A stretch of 64,000 nt of DNA from contig CM065320.1 of NCBI GenBank assembly GCA_033032175.1, positions 13,411,413 through 13,475,412 of the forward strand, written 5' to 3'. The translations under genes were made by a program, and so were the position numbers. Source of the stretch: Saturnia japonica. Lineage: Eukaryota; Arthropoda; Insecta; Lepidoptera; Saturniidae. The notes beneath the pieces were generated by a model, which had not been told where the DNA came from, searched no databases, and saw only the letters and a list, made by a program, of their open reading frames with translations. Below are positions 52,860 through 64,000 of the stretch, piece by piece. Every line of letters begins with the position of its first letter. Within the stretch, counting starts at the first letter, position 1.

Positions 52860-53080
52860 AAGTGACCAGAACCTGACTGAGTCGCTATCACCATGGCGAT
52901 GGCGGTGATAAGCCCGTCACAACGTGTCGCTTTTGACTTATCGCGTTTCGGGATCATCCAATATATATCCAACAGCCGAAATTCTTGCAGGTCAGCATGA
53001 CACTAGTGAGCGTCGATGGATTACCGAAATCTTGGTGGTTATTGTTGTTTTTGTATAATACTCTGTTTACAAAGACATAG
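52860..53080 (-). repeat. Dispersed 'GATCCCGAAACGCGAC' repeat, minus copy
   Basis: CGCGTTTCGGGATCATCCAA is the inverted core; GAGTCGCTATCACCATGGCG and CGTCGATGGATTACCGAAAT are the flanking blocks in inverted order. Confidence 0.65.
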
Positions 53081-53089
53081 TATTGTTAT

Positions 53090-54925
53090 TATGTTGGTTT
53101 AGGTTCATCAAATAAAGGCGACTGTATTCAATAAAACAATTTATAAACCCTATACACTTGTAATTTGCAAGTTCAAATCTTACACTTTATTTATAAGAAC
53201 ACGCTTACACATATTAAGTAAATTATATCTAAGGGAGAATACAAAGGTTTCGCCATAACTTTACATGTTGTGTTACTATAAAATAACGTAGTTCCCAGAG
53301 TACTTTGATCTAACATGACTGCTGTTAATTTACTTTATATAATATGCGAAATATTCGCACGGAACGTTTAGTACCTACATCATAAAAGTAAATCACAGGA
53401 ATACATTTCAAAGAGTTGAATGTCTTGAGATTGATCACAGTATAATATCTCACAATATTATCAAAGGATCGAATAGTTTAATATTTAAAATTATTTAAGG
53501 TCTTATTGATATATTATATATACGTTAAAATATGTGTCTATCAATACAATACAATATAATATAATTATAGGCCGAGATCGGCTTGTAGAATTCAAATTAG
53601 ATTTTCAAGTCTTGAATAAAAATAACACCACAAAATACATCTCGTCTGTAAGCATGATTTGGTCATTATATCATGGCAAATAAATAGAATAATTAATATT
53701 ATATATTTTAAGATGCAGTTTTACAATAAAAATCAGGCTACATTCATTAGTAAACGTAGCCGTATAGTCAGGTCAAACGTTTGGAGGTTAAATGTCGACC
53801 TAGTTTTGTAGACATCGATAAAAATACCTCTCTCTCTCTGTTCTGAAAATAGGTAAGGCCTAAGAGACTTTATGCGAAATTCCATCATTAATGTTCTTGA
53901 AGTTATGTTTTTAGGCACGTCATGAAAAAATTATACTTGTGAATTTTTACGATGCGCGCACACATTGTAACAATATGTATATTAATTACACTATGAAGTT
54001 GATTGCTAAACCTCTCGTTTTATTGTGGTGAAGATAGTCAATCTCGATGTTATGTGTTACATAACCGAGCGTAACTTCTAACGAGTGTACCTCAGTACAC
54101 GAGCATCCACTGTTTTGAAACGAATTTCCTTATCGCAGCCTGCGGTGAGAGTTGACTTGTAGAAATCGTCACGTAAGGAAAAAAGCGTTATGATCTCCTC
54201 TATGCGACTTCTCTGTTTCTTTCTATTACATACGAGTGTATGTGCGTATGAGTATCGAGATTCGAGAAGATGAGCATCGTGCACGGCCGGTTGTACTCCT
54301 TCCTCAGCAAAATATTGCACTGCGGGCGAGGCCTCTCAGGGTGGTCTCATAAAATAGATGGGCGTTCAGTAATTCAATGGTTTATTAGTATTTTTAAGAA
54401 ATAAGAAATAAAGCGTTGTAATTCATCTATACGGTTCATCTGATAACTCTTTAGTACACAAGTTGCAATGCAAATATAAAATGCGATATAAGCTGGCACA
54501 AGCTAACCGAGCAGTACTTAGATGCTCAGTAAAGCGTGCAATGCGAACGGGGGATAAAATTACCCGTTCAAACCACACCATTACTGCCCATTAATAGGGC
54601 AATTTAAACACAGTTAACGATTCGTATGCACGCTGAGAAAATGGTCTTTATCGCGTATAATGGCGGATTTAATACGTACTTTTTAATGCGTTAACGTCTC
54701 AGCGCTTGGCTTTGTCTTCCACACCTGGATTGCGTAGTGATTTCTTGTTTTCGTTGAAAGACTGTTGTTATCGTTGTTCTATAAGGTCAAGGTCTAGGAG
54801 ATGTGATTAGACTGCGTTAGAGATGCAAATACATGAATAAAGCTCAAGAGATCGTTTGCTGGGCTAATTACTGGTTAGTCAGACTTGAAAAATTATCTTT
54901 GCATTTTATAGCCTATTTTTGTTGA
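53090..54925. other. Intergenic, no gene called
   Basis: 54078-54320 has a minus-strand 80-codon frame in a patch of more balanced composition with no domain. 54625-54720 contains a GCTGAGA / TCTCAGC inverted repeat. Neither supports a gene. Confidence 0.45.
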
Positions 54926-54934
54926 CAAAGGTTG

Positions 54935-55325
54935 TATTATGTATTACTTCACGCTACAGCTCTGAGGAATGGAACAGTAACCATGAAAGTCAAGCAATTA
55001 GAAAGCTCTAGGCAAGAAATGGAAAGAGATATATATGCTCGTATTTTCATGAGAAATGATGTAATCAGACAAAATACTAAGATCATTGGCATTGGGCTGG
55101 CTATATATGTATATCAAAGAAATGATAATTTATCGGGTAGCTGAATTCTCGAGTGTTTACCCCGTTTTTTGCAAACGAAGTATTGAGTAACGTGGACAGG
55201 GTGACTGGATTCGAGTGAATGCGAAGGACCATATATCTGAACCAATGGCAATTCTTGGGAAAGGCCTATTGTCCAGTAGTGAACATATGCAGGCTAGTGA
55301 TGATGAAAATGATGTTGGTGGCAGT
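54935..55325 (+). pseudogene. LINE 3' end, same type as 3.7-4.1 kb
   Basis: KQLESSRQEMERDIYARIFM and RNDVIRQNTKI match the TQRAMERAMLG...RNE.IR.RTKV segment of this LINE type. Downstream, DWIRVNAKDH...MAILGKGLL and the nucleotide tail GGAAAGGCCTATTGTCCAGT, GTGAACATATGCAGGCTAGT, GATGATGAAAATGATG are the usual end (a ..GGCCTATGTCCAGCAGTGG..GATGATGATG pattern). Stops and frameshifts are present. Note that no 54-bp amplification occurs here. Confidence 0.75.
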
Positions 55326-55449
55326 GCGGTGGAGAGTCGGTGGAATAAATTTAAAATGTGTGAAATTGTGGGACGCAGCTTAACTACCATAAAGCTCAAA
55401 GAAAAACAAACAGTTCCATATTTTATCTTATTATCTAGTTAGTTATTAT

Positions 55450-56845
55450 TATAAACAAATATTTAAATACTTTTTTAAACACTACCTCAAGAAAACTGTA
55501 TTAATGTCACTTGCACACATTCAATCTGATTAAGCAAATTTATAAGGTTGCATATAACAATACAGCTGACGTTTTCTAAAATACTGCAGATATTCACAAA
55601 AGTTTTAAAAACGTTTAAAACTTTGCCTTTGATTTTTTTCATACTTGAATATACACTTGGAAGTAATTAGAATAAAACTTTTTGAGAATACAGAAATGTA
55701 TTTCTATTTTTTTCCTATACATGTAAGAGGAATGCGTAAGTATCATGTTAGAGAAAATAAGTATGTAAAAGTTTTCTTTTCCTAACTCTACTTACACTAG
55801 CTCTTTAATACTAAAAGAAAACATAGTGACAATAAAGTTCTCAATTTAAGCTACAGTATTAAAATGCTAAACACTGAGCAACCGACAATAAATTCAGAAA
55901 ATGCTCATTAAATTCATTTGCAAAGGTGCTATGAAGACTTTACTGGTACCTACATTTTAATCTGGGATTAAAACCTGTTCTTTTAATTAACTGACTGGGA
56001 ATGTACCTGAGATTATTAAAAATAAATATCTCCTTTGTACCACAACGTGCAGTAAGTTTTTTTATTTTTTGGTTTATTTTTTGGTATCCCGTGATTTTGA
56101 TTAGAAAATAGATTGAAGATATACTTTCCATTTGCATGAATAGCATAACGATCGTTCTAATGATTTTTTTTTTTTGTGTTTGTTCATTTTTATTAATTTT
56201 TCAGTTACGCTACGAACAATATTATTTTTCCACAATACAGGTATTAATTTGTCATTAAGCTCCCGAGTGTACAGACTAAAAAAAGAAAGTGTAATATAGT
56301 ATTCATTCGTCCGTTCGTTTATTAAAAAATTACATTTTTAATTAAATATGCATTTTTATATTTACGCGCAGTTAGAATTTATTTTGTTCGAATTAAAAAA
56401 AAAATCGGCTAAACTCTAAATTTTGGGATCCATAAAACAAGTTTTTGTTAAATAAATTTTAATCTTATTTTCAGAAGTGAAGTCCGGTAACTGTGGAAGC
56501 ACAAGTTTTCTAAGAAAAAAATTCAAAGTTTGTGGTTCCGACCAACTAAGATCATCTTGCGCCAACTCCCTCCATTTAGTACAAGAGTACAACTAAAAGT
56601 CAGCTGTTGCGGCCGCCGACACGCGATCCCCATCAAACTTACTCCTTAAACGAGTTAACTCTAGATTAACGCTAAAAAAGTAAATATGAACTTTATGTCT
56701 TTAACAGTAAAGATAACATTTCAATTCTCTGATTCAGAGATGTGCCTTGATAATTTTTGTTATGTGCTCCTAACCCGACTAGAAAAAACTCTTAAATAGT
56801 TTTTCGAGGTTTATAATATTTCTCTTTAAGCCTTATATTACTAAA
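55450..56845. other. Intergenic, no gene seen
   Basis: AT-rich. 56590-56640 is CG-richer (GTTGCGGCCGCCGACACGCG) without further support. Confidence 0.45.
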
Positions 56846-56849
56846 CTAG

Positions 56850-57010
56850 GTTTTCCCTACGGTTTCACCCGTTTTAAATTTATTCAGCCAATTCTATACC
56901 GTGCCGCCGCTAATGCACCCGTGTAACCTATCGCTTACTTCCCAAACTTGCCTACAGCTTGGCAGTTTGCTGAACGTTCATGCTTACTGCTAGACTCTTT
57001 AGGGTAGTAG
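56850..57010 (+). repeat. Dispersed repeat shared with 21.43-21.59 kb
   Basis: CGGTTTCACCCGTTTTAAAT, CAGCTTGGCAGTTTGCTGAA, CGTTCATGCTTACTGC match the 21.4-kb copy in the same order. Confidence 0.55.
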
Positions 57011-57619
57011 CGTAAACCTTCCTCAATAAATAAAGTAAAAGTTGCAAAAATAACTTCTCATATGTAATTGTCGGTTGTAGAGAAAGGCACGTTCGAACAA
57101 AAGTCTCTTGAGCTTTATGTCGTGGCAAAAATTAAATTTTCATAAAATTATTTTTTGAAGTTATCATAAATTAATTCCCTTGTGAAATAATCCACTCTCT
57201 GTCTGAGAATTGGTGGATTGGTCAAATTAATCAAAATGTTTAAACCAGTCGCAAACCAATTTGGACGCATCTCTTTTTAGATATTATAAAAACTGTATAT
57301 TGTTCGTGAAAAGTTTTAACGAGTGCGAAGATGATCGCGTATACTTTAGAGGAAATAGCGCAATAGTTAGCAAAGTCCGGCTAAATTTAAACCTGATATA
57401 CTCACGGTAGTTACGTTCAGTCAACATAAAATTGACTTGGTTTTTAATTATGCGAGAAATTTGACTAATTACTGTAAGTTTACTGTCTGGCAGATATACT
57501 ATATTATAGCATAGAAATGACAACTATCATTTATGAATATGCTAATTAATTGTTATTTAAATACCGACACGACCCACAATATATCAAACAAATTTATAGC
57601 AATGTTATACGCAGTATAA

Positions 57620-57790
57620 GTAACGCGATCGCAGCACTCGGCTACAAAAAAACAGACGCGGTGATGCATAAGGACTTGCCAGTGCATTATGACCCATATC
57701 GCAGTGGCGGTCGACGCGCTCACGCATGACGTTGAGCGTGCGGGGCGAGGGAGGGTGTAGTGCCGCTATCTTGAGCTCGTGCTATAATAT
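57620..57790. promoter_or_regulatory. CpG-containing GC-rich patch, possible promoter-like region
   Basis: A run of CG dinucleotides (GCGATCGC, GACGCGGTG, GGCGGTCGACGCGCTCACGC, GTGCGGGGCGAGG) in otherwise very AT-rich DNA. No adjoining first exon was recognised. It might equally be a transposon piece. Confidence 0.2.
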
Positions 57791-57799
57791 GAACGTTTA

Positions 57800-58420
57800 G
57801 ATTTTTTTGTATCAAGCAACAAACAGGCATGCGCAGATTCTTCTTGTTGCTAATGTGTGTACGTACAGCCAACCTCAAAAGGCCCGCATTCCTGAAACCA
57901 GTAATTAATTAATTGTTATTTCTGAGGATTGGGTTGGAACCCCTTGTGTTGGTATGTGTTGCAAAGCACACTTTTCGAAAATAACATTGCGGGAACTGCT
58001 CTTGTGCGGCAGAAAAAGGCTTGATGCTACTTCCGCAGTTGGATATGATTTACCACTCTATCAAAGTCACGTTTTAAAGAGCTTGATATAATCTCATGAA
58101 TTTCCACTTAATGCCTTCAGATGGTCGTCTAGTTTGATAATTTGTACGTAACTATGTATTTCTTTAAAATTATTCATACTAACATTTGATAATATAAGAA
58201 AAAAAAAATTGTGTCGGAACCTTGAATGTTTAAAAATGTATTCATAGTACCGCCTAAGCAAAATACGATAATATAGATATATGTTTCAAAATTCAAACAT
58301 TAAGTATCGGAAAATTAGCCAATAAATATTTGGCTGGTTGTTGATTAATGCCGTATCACCCCTCGGGGAGAGATCTATTTCCAGTATTAGGAATTTATTA
58401 TTCTTATGTCCTACAAACTA
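57800..58420. other. Intergenic with a small shared repeat fragment
   Basis: 57905-57950 TTTCTGAGGATTGGGTTGGA, CCCCTTGTGTT resembles 15645-15680 TTCCTGAGGATTCAGTTGGA, ATGCCTCGTGTT. No gene. Confidence 0.45.
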
Positions 58421-58427
58421 GACAGTT

Positions 58428-58648
58428 TTAACAAAAATGAAAATCAACTTCATTGATTTTGAGAAGTTAGCCGCTGTATTCACGAAGTTGAAGGTATAAT
58501 GCCAATGAATTTAAAGTGGGAACACCCTTGAGGTTTCCAAGGTCTCTTTTCAACGAAAAATCCAAATCGGTTCATAAACAAAAAGAAGTTATGGCTGAAC
58601 ATGCATAAAAAAAAATGAATTGATAACCTCCTTTCTTAGAAGACAGTT
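58428..58648 (-). repeat. Dispersed 'AACCGACTT...' element, copy 4
   Basis: GAAAATCAACTTCATTGATT, ACTTTGAGGTTTCCAA-type block, ATCCAAATCGGTTCATAAAC, GTTATGGCTGAACATGC, TTGATAACCTCC. Confidence 0.7.
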
Positions 58649-58654
58649 AAATAT

Positions 58655-59665
58655 AGAAGATACACCTTGTTTTTATACCTTTTGACTCTTCGGCTCTCAA
58701 GAACACACAAATGTACGTAATAATTGGCATTTATACTATCCACGGAATCAGAGTTATTTAAAACAATATTTCATAGCAATAAATAAACTTATAATTACGG
58801 AATAAACTGCTATATACTATATTGTAAGATAATATCGTGCATAATAAAATCAGAGGATCAAATAGAAATACAACAATTATTATAATTTATGCATTGGTGT
58901 CGGCTTGTGTGAATAAACTTATAAAATAATTCTAAATTTTTTCAAGTTTTCTTGGCTAAGCGCGCGTGTGTCCGATAAGCAATGAAGCAAAACATTCTCC
59001 ACATGCCTGAACTGGTCGCTGCGGAAAATATACAATAAAATACGATATGAATTCAAACTCACTATTTAACATCAATTTCTTTATGTTATTACTTAGTAAG
59101 TAAAATATTATTACGTGATTATTTCTTGAGGTATAAAGCCATATATTCATGAACTTGGTGAGTTGAATTACTTTTTCCAGATTTGTATTGCTCAATAATT
59201 TACTTTAACTTTTAATCATACAGTCAACTCGCGGATTGAAACTATTTAAACATGTGCAGTATGTTCGATAATAACACTTGGTTGACGTTCGTAGATCTTT
59301 TCATTAATATCCCTTTCGCAGTAAAACTATCTATAGAGACAATTATCAGAAGCAGTTTGTGCTTGTTAAGTATTAAATTAACTATTGCTCTCAATGAGAT
59401 ACCAACTTGATGATCATTCTTAAGACACTGCAACTATATTTTCTTGATTATGGTGTATGGGCTGCGACATTATTTTTCGCGGCTACAAATTTATACCAAA
59501 TCCGTACATTTAAAAACACAGTGATAGAGAAATGAAACTTCACTGGTAGTAATGCGAGCTTACAATTTATACAGTTTAGATGGAACGAATTATATTTTAG
59601 TGTAGATTTAAAAAGGGAGTATTTGACCAAAATTACACCTGATGTTAAGTGACTCATTAATTATA
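58655..59665. other. Intergenic, no gene seen
   Basis: AT-rich. Minus-strand frames of 63-79 codons here have no domains. Confidence 0.5.
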
Positions 59666-59671
59666 ATTATT

Positions 59672-59908
59672 TAATCGACTTCAACAAAAAACGGGAGGCT
59701 ACTCAATTCGAATGTATATTTTTTTATGGATGTGATGCCATCACTTCTTTGTTTATGAAGTGATTTGGATCATTCTTTTTTGTTGGATAGGGGATAACTC
59801 AAGAGTAGACAACCTTTTAATTTCAATGGCATTGGACTCCGGACTTCGAAGATATAGAAGGGAACTAACTTATCAAAAATATTGATGTTGGTTTTCTTTT
59901 TTGTTAAA
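59672..59908 (+). repeat. Dispersed 'AACCGACTT...' element, copy 5
   Basis: TCGACTTCAACAAAAAACGG, CTACTCAATTCGAATGTATA, ACTTCTTTGTTTATGAAGTG, and the end GTTGGTTTTCTTTTTTGTTA. Confidence 0.75.
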
Positions 59909-59984
59909 CATTGCCTTGTTATAATATCATGACGAATTGAAGCACTGTGCACTGTGACAATAATAAGTACAGTAAAATTCAAAT

Positions 59985-60165
59985 ATGACAGCTAATACCG
60001 TGAGATCTATAGTCCATCGTTGGTCGCCGCTATGACAGCCTATGCCGTACGCCGGTATGAACCGGCCTACAAGGCTTTTGGCAGCTAGATATATACTAGC
60101 TGATCCCGAAAGTCCACAAATCAAAAGAGAGTCATGTGGTGGGCTTATGTGCATAGTGCTGGCAT
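59985..60165 (+). repeat. Dispersed 'GATCCCGAAACGCGAC' repeat, copy near 60.1 kb
   Basis: GTCCATCGTTGGTCGCCGC, GGCAGCTAGATATATACTAG, CTGATCCCGAAAGTCCAC, CAAAAGAGAGTCATGTGG in the same order as the 22.4-kb copy. Confidence 0.6.
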
Positions 60166-60189
60166 TTTAAATCGTTCAAGACCACACTA

Positions 60190-60365
60190 AGTGCAGTGGA
60201 AGACTGGCTCTCAAGTGCAGCTGCCGGAACACGCCTATCGGTGCCTTTAAGACAGAAGTTCAACTTGAGGGTGGTAGCTAGCCAGATGGGCATTAAAAAG
60301 CCCTACCACCATGTTATGGTTTTATCGCGATGTTTTCCTTCAACAAACCGTAATATTATTGTAAC
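60190..60365 (+). repeat. Common repeat fragment ('CTACCACCATGTTATGG')
   Basis: AGTGCAGCTGCCGGAACACG and CCTACCACCATGTTATGG with GCGATGTTTTCCTTCAAC correspond to the 44.4- and 48.9-kb fragments. A second piece follows at 60715-60790. Confidence 0.5.
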
Positions 60366-60494
60366 TTGTAATAATTTGTAGTATAAAGTGTTATAAATTT
60401 ATCAGCCCTGCGAAACGCAGGCTATTGTTTTGTCAACTAACTCCAGCTAAGGTTCGGATGATCAAAGCTTTCTCTGTGCCTAAACGTTTATCCC

Positions 60495-60655
60495 CGCGCT
60501 CTTGATGGAGGACAGAACAGCATGGATCGATTGTGTGAAGAATGATATGCATATAAAAGGTGTGAATACTGAGATGATATTTGATAGAATAGAGTGGAAG
60601 AAGAAAATATGTTGTGCCGATTCTATTTAAGTAGGATAAGGAGTAAAAAGAAGAA
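60495..60655 (+). pseudogene. LINE 3' end, third copy of the 6.7-kb family
   Basis: CATGGATCGATTGTGTGAAG, AATGATATGCATATAAAAGG, GAATACTGAGATGATATTTG, TGCCGATTCTATTTAAGTAG closely parallel 8605-8720. Only the last about 160 bases remain. Confidence 0.8.
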
Positions 60656-60799
60656 AAAAATTAGCCTAGTACTTAATAGGATCTATCGGAACACATTAAT
60701 AGCTTCGTCGGGCCTTCCAGCTTGAATGAGAAGATAGCTAACCAGGCGAGCATTAGAAAATACTTTAAAATATTATTACCAAAATTCATCATTTTAAGA

Positions 60800-62185
60800 C
60801 TCGAACTCTGAGCGTAATACCGACCATTACCACTTAAAAATACTTGTCACAAATAATAAAAATAAACAAAAGTTATACTATATAATCAGTTCCAATTCCA
60901 ACACAGTGGTGCAATGGCAAAAGTTTCACAAGTTCAATATAAAGTTTGTTAATATTTCCGCTGTATGGCTCGACGGCCGACACTCATTGATTGGTCTGAC
61001 CGTTCATGCGAAAAATAAAGTTTACTTCGCACCCTCCCTGATGACAAGGAGGGAAGCGATGGCTCGATCTTCTCGAATATCGATATGGTTAACTCGTAAA
61101 ATAGGTTAGCTTCTATAAACGGTTTCGTCTAAGTAAGAATATTATTGCAAATAAAACCTTATTTTGTGCATTCTATAAAAATATTTTTTAATATTTTGTC
61201 CATAAACGTTTATCTCTTCAGTCAAGGGTTATTTTGTACCCTTGATTATATACATATAATCAATGTTTTGTACACAATTAAGTGTAACTTCGAATATTTT
61301 AAAAGACTTCAGTCATGTAATATCAAGTTATTAAATAATTTCCTCTATTTCATAGGGCTGGTAATATGAAGTTATTATAACTATTACGAAGTAGATAAAC
61401 ATTATTAAACTGTAATTACAATTAAATAAACAAACATAACTTAAACGTATCTATGAAAAAAAAAGTTTATTTGTCCATCACATAACACATATCTATACCT
61501 ACTTGAAACTATAAAAAAGAGAAACAGATATAAAACAAACATAAATAACAAAATAATAAGTAACGCATTGAAACATTTTGAAAAATTTACTGACTGCAAA
61601 TCTGATACCTGATATGAAATTTAATGTTAAAAATAAACAAATAGTTGAAAAAATATAAACCTATTCACTGCCAATTGGGCTTCTCGCTAGTGTGCCATCA
61701 AAATAACACTCGACGATTTCTCCTTTATACGTCGTTGAATTTTTATTAACTGTCTATTTTCGACGATCTCGACGTACTGTTGTAAAAAATTTACGCGGAC
61801 TGGTGGCAATTTCGCCTTACAAGAATTTTATATAAAGCTCTTATGGCTCCGATGTCGTCATAAAGCGTGAAATTTAAGCCTTTACGTGATCATACATTGT
61901 CGTTACGATCAGCAAATCAACTTTCATTGGAATAATTATTATGGACTTTTTTATTTTAATAGTTATCACACGAAAGTGGCGAAATAGATAAATTTTGATA
62001 ACTTTTTTGTACCATAGGTTAATCATTCTGATCTTTTCTCAATTGATGTTAAGAAACTATGTAGCTCAAAATGGTGTAGTAAACTAAAAGGAAATGGCTC
62101 TCAAGTGCATCTGCTGGAAGTGTTTGGCGAAAAATTTTGTAACGAAGTTACTTATCGCGGAAAGGGAGCTAAACTGAACAAGTGT
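60800..62185. other. Intergenic, no gene called
   Basis: A 67-codon plus frame (60906-61109) overlies a short CCCTCCCTGATGACAAGGAGGG hairpin and has no domain. 61680-61900 is a moderately CG-bearing patch that may be an old transposase remnant on the minus strand, not identifiable. Confidence 0.4.
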
Positions 62186-62189
62186 ACAA

Positions 62190-62345
62190 AACGGCCGACA
62201 CTAAAAAATCCAATCATATACGTATGTACCCATAGAATTTTCAAAAGTATGACAGTCGTGGTATTGGATCAGCTGTGCTATGACCAGATTTGTACGCATT
62301 GTTGCATGAAGAGTAAGAGTTGTCTATTGTTCGAGTCTCGCTAGT
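62190..62345 (+). mobile_element. SINE family A, fourth locus
   Basis: CGACACTAAAAAATCCAATC, ATGACCAGATTTGTACGCAT, then TTGTTCGAGTCTCGCTAG (B-box-like). Diverged from the 5.0-kb copy. Confidence 0.55.
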
Positions 62346-62349
62346 TAGC

Positions 62350-63540
62350 GATTTTTTTTAAGATATATTTCTATAGGTACATTCAAAATTGAATGTACTG
62401 AATAAATTTATAAATCATTTATATTTTTATAATAATAATTAATTTATAAGAAGATATTTATTTTCATAACTATATGAACAAACACTTTAAAAAAAAGTTT
62501 ATATAAAATCCTAAATGACTGATCACTCTTACTGTATATACAACAGTGCGTACATATCTGGTCATTACATAATATAAAGCGAAAGGAAATTCGTTACTAC
62601 CTTCGTTATTATAGATAAATTTTAGTTTTCTGCACACCTTCTCTATATAAACTTTAACCATGCAAAATCTCACAGTCTTCCGTGGACGTAATACGCTTAA
62701 AAAAGTGTACAAAGTTCTTGCTTCGCGTATTATTATAATGATAAAACCAGGTGAACATATAATAAAAAATGTCCTGTCACTATTTCCATACGGTTTGCAA
62801 TACCATGAACTTAATACACAATTGATTTTTCCTTAAAAAACCGGTATTTAAGTTTTTATTTATGTAGGAAAATTTATAAATCCCGGTAAAGTACTAAATG
62901 TTCAAAAAAACTTAAAATAAATGCTTGAAGAATAGTTTTATTGGTTCTATTTACTTGCCGAAAGTAACGTTTGTATGTCTCCAAGATAATCGAGCTTCTT
63001 TCAGACGAGTGGAAGAAGGTTTTCTTTTCGATGTGAAACGCTGTTGTTATCGTGAAAATTTTCTGTTACATTGAATAGGTATTGTATAAAAATCATAACT
63101 TATATAATCGTTATTATATACCAAATAAATAATAAAATATTTTGTAATTTTTCATGTGACCCAAAATCGTTGGTTTTATTCACACATTTGTCCATTCTCT
63201 GGAAAATAATATGATGTATTGATTAATGCTATTTCATTGTCCATGTTTGTATAATATTACAATAAATACCAAAATAGTAAACACAAAATTTTCAACTGTA
63301 TTCAGTAATCATAATTTTAATGGGATGTTCAACATTGCTTACATTTATTGGATACATATATTTTTCCAAGTAGTTTTGAGTCAATTGATTCTTTGTCTGA
63401 CCAGTCTTCTGTTAACTTTATCCACTCGATTGTTGTTTATGTAATAAAACCACTTGTTTTATGAATGTTTATAAGAATAAATTTAAAATTTTAGTATAGG
63501 AACATAGATTTAAATATATTTATATTTATTTAACTGAATT
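62350..63540. other. Intergenic, no gene seen
   Basis: AT-rich. The small frames are without domains. Confidence 0.5.
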
Positions 63541-63542
63541 CA

Positions 63543-63718
63543 AAAAAGGCGGATGTTCTTTCTTAATTTACCTATTTAGATGATTATTTTTCTTCGGAAA
63601 TGGGGTACCTGAAGGGTAGTTCTAATTTAATATCCTTGGCATTTGGCTTTCGACTTCGATGATAAAACAGAGGAATTCTCAAAATCATTGACGTTAGTTT
63701 TCTTTTTTGTTAATAATT
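63543..63718 (+). repeat. Dispersed 'AACCGACTT...' element, copy 6 (5' part degraded)
   Basis: CTTGGCATTTGGCTTTCGAC, TCAAAATCATTGACGTTAG and TTTTCTTTTTTGTTAATAAT match the right half of the family. Confidence 0.6.
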
Positions 63719-63879
63719 GTGTTGTATTATAACAAATTTTGAACTGATGCAGACAAATTATTTGAACTGAGGTAATAATATATACAAATCAATAAAATTT
63801 ATTTGTTTGTTTGTAATGACAAAATAACAGCTCTTTATTAATTGCGTATGATAAAATATAGGGTAACTATACAAACTGT

Positions 63880-63975
63880 CTGTTTGTCTGTCTTTCTATT
63901 TGTTCAGGGTAATCTCCTAAACGGTTGTACCGACTCTGACGGGACTTTCATTTGCAGATAGCTGATGATAACTTA
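63880..63975 (+). repeat. Dispersed 'GCAGATAGCTGAT' repeat, copy 3 (runs toward window edge)
   Basis: CTGTCTGTTTGTCTGTC, AATCTCCTAAACGGTTG, CATTTGCAGATAGCTGATGA. Confidence 0.7.
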
Positions 63976-64000
63976 TTAACGATGATAAATTACTAAGTAA

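Overview
The window is AT-rich, intron- and repeat-dominated eukaryotic DNA with no bacterial-style operons. Its contents point to a moth or butterfly (Lepidoptera): a GMC oxidoreductase of the kind expanded in that order, and many short dispersed repeats and degenerate LINEs of types I recognise as common there. The lineage is inferred from these families, not proven by a marker gene.

Layout. At 2-1258 lies the 3' part of the only confident host gene, a GMC (glucose-methanol-choline) oxidoreductase reading rightward from beyond the left edge. From 1.5 to 27 kb is transposon-derived DNA: a LINE C-terminus with a 54-bp internal tandem amplification (3.7-4.1 kb), a Pol III-type SINE (5.0 kb), an RT-bearing LINE broken by a SINE and an unidentified insertion (6.7-8.7 kb), a second LINE (9.9-11.1 kb), dead Tc1-like and mariner transposases (11.3-12.5 and 16.0-16.7 kb), a four-copy 282-bp satellite (17.3-18.4 kb), several fold-back elements (21.7, 23.4 and 23.5 kb) and a SINE split by two convergent LINE fragments (24.75-26.26 kb).

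The clearest object is a complete BEL/Pao LTR retrotransposon on the minus strand at 27251-34015. Its 422-bp LTRs appear identical, it has a 5-bp target duplication (TATAG), and a single uninterrupted 1773-codon Gag-Pol carries nucleocapsid fingers, protease, reverse transcriptase, RNase H and integrase. It looks very young and possibly still active. At about 37.9-41.9 kb lies an older, nearly full-length minus-strand CR1/Jockey-type LINE. Its ORF1 combines a PHD-like finger, a coiled coil and a domain resembling the baculovirus FP protein; both ORFs are broken.

From 42 to 64 kb I see mostly non-coding sequence with dispersed repeats, a short Helitron-like element (47.1-47.5 kb), more LINE 3' ends (54.9 and 60.5 kb), one possible terminal exon of an unknown host gene (51.5-51.7 kb, minus) and a GC-rich CpG-containing patch (57.6-57.8 kb). 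Apart from the GMC exon, no set of genes works together here: the region is best read as a host-gene flank overrun by nested mobile elements. I found no convincing evidence of an entirely new biological system; the most notable items are the intact BEL/Pao element, the dimeric satellite and the coding-derived 54-bp array.
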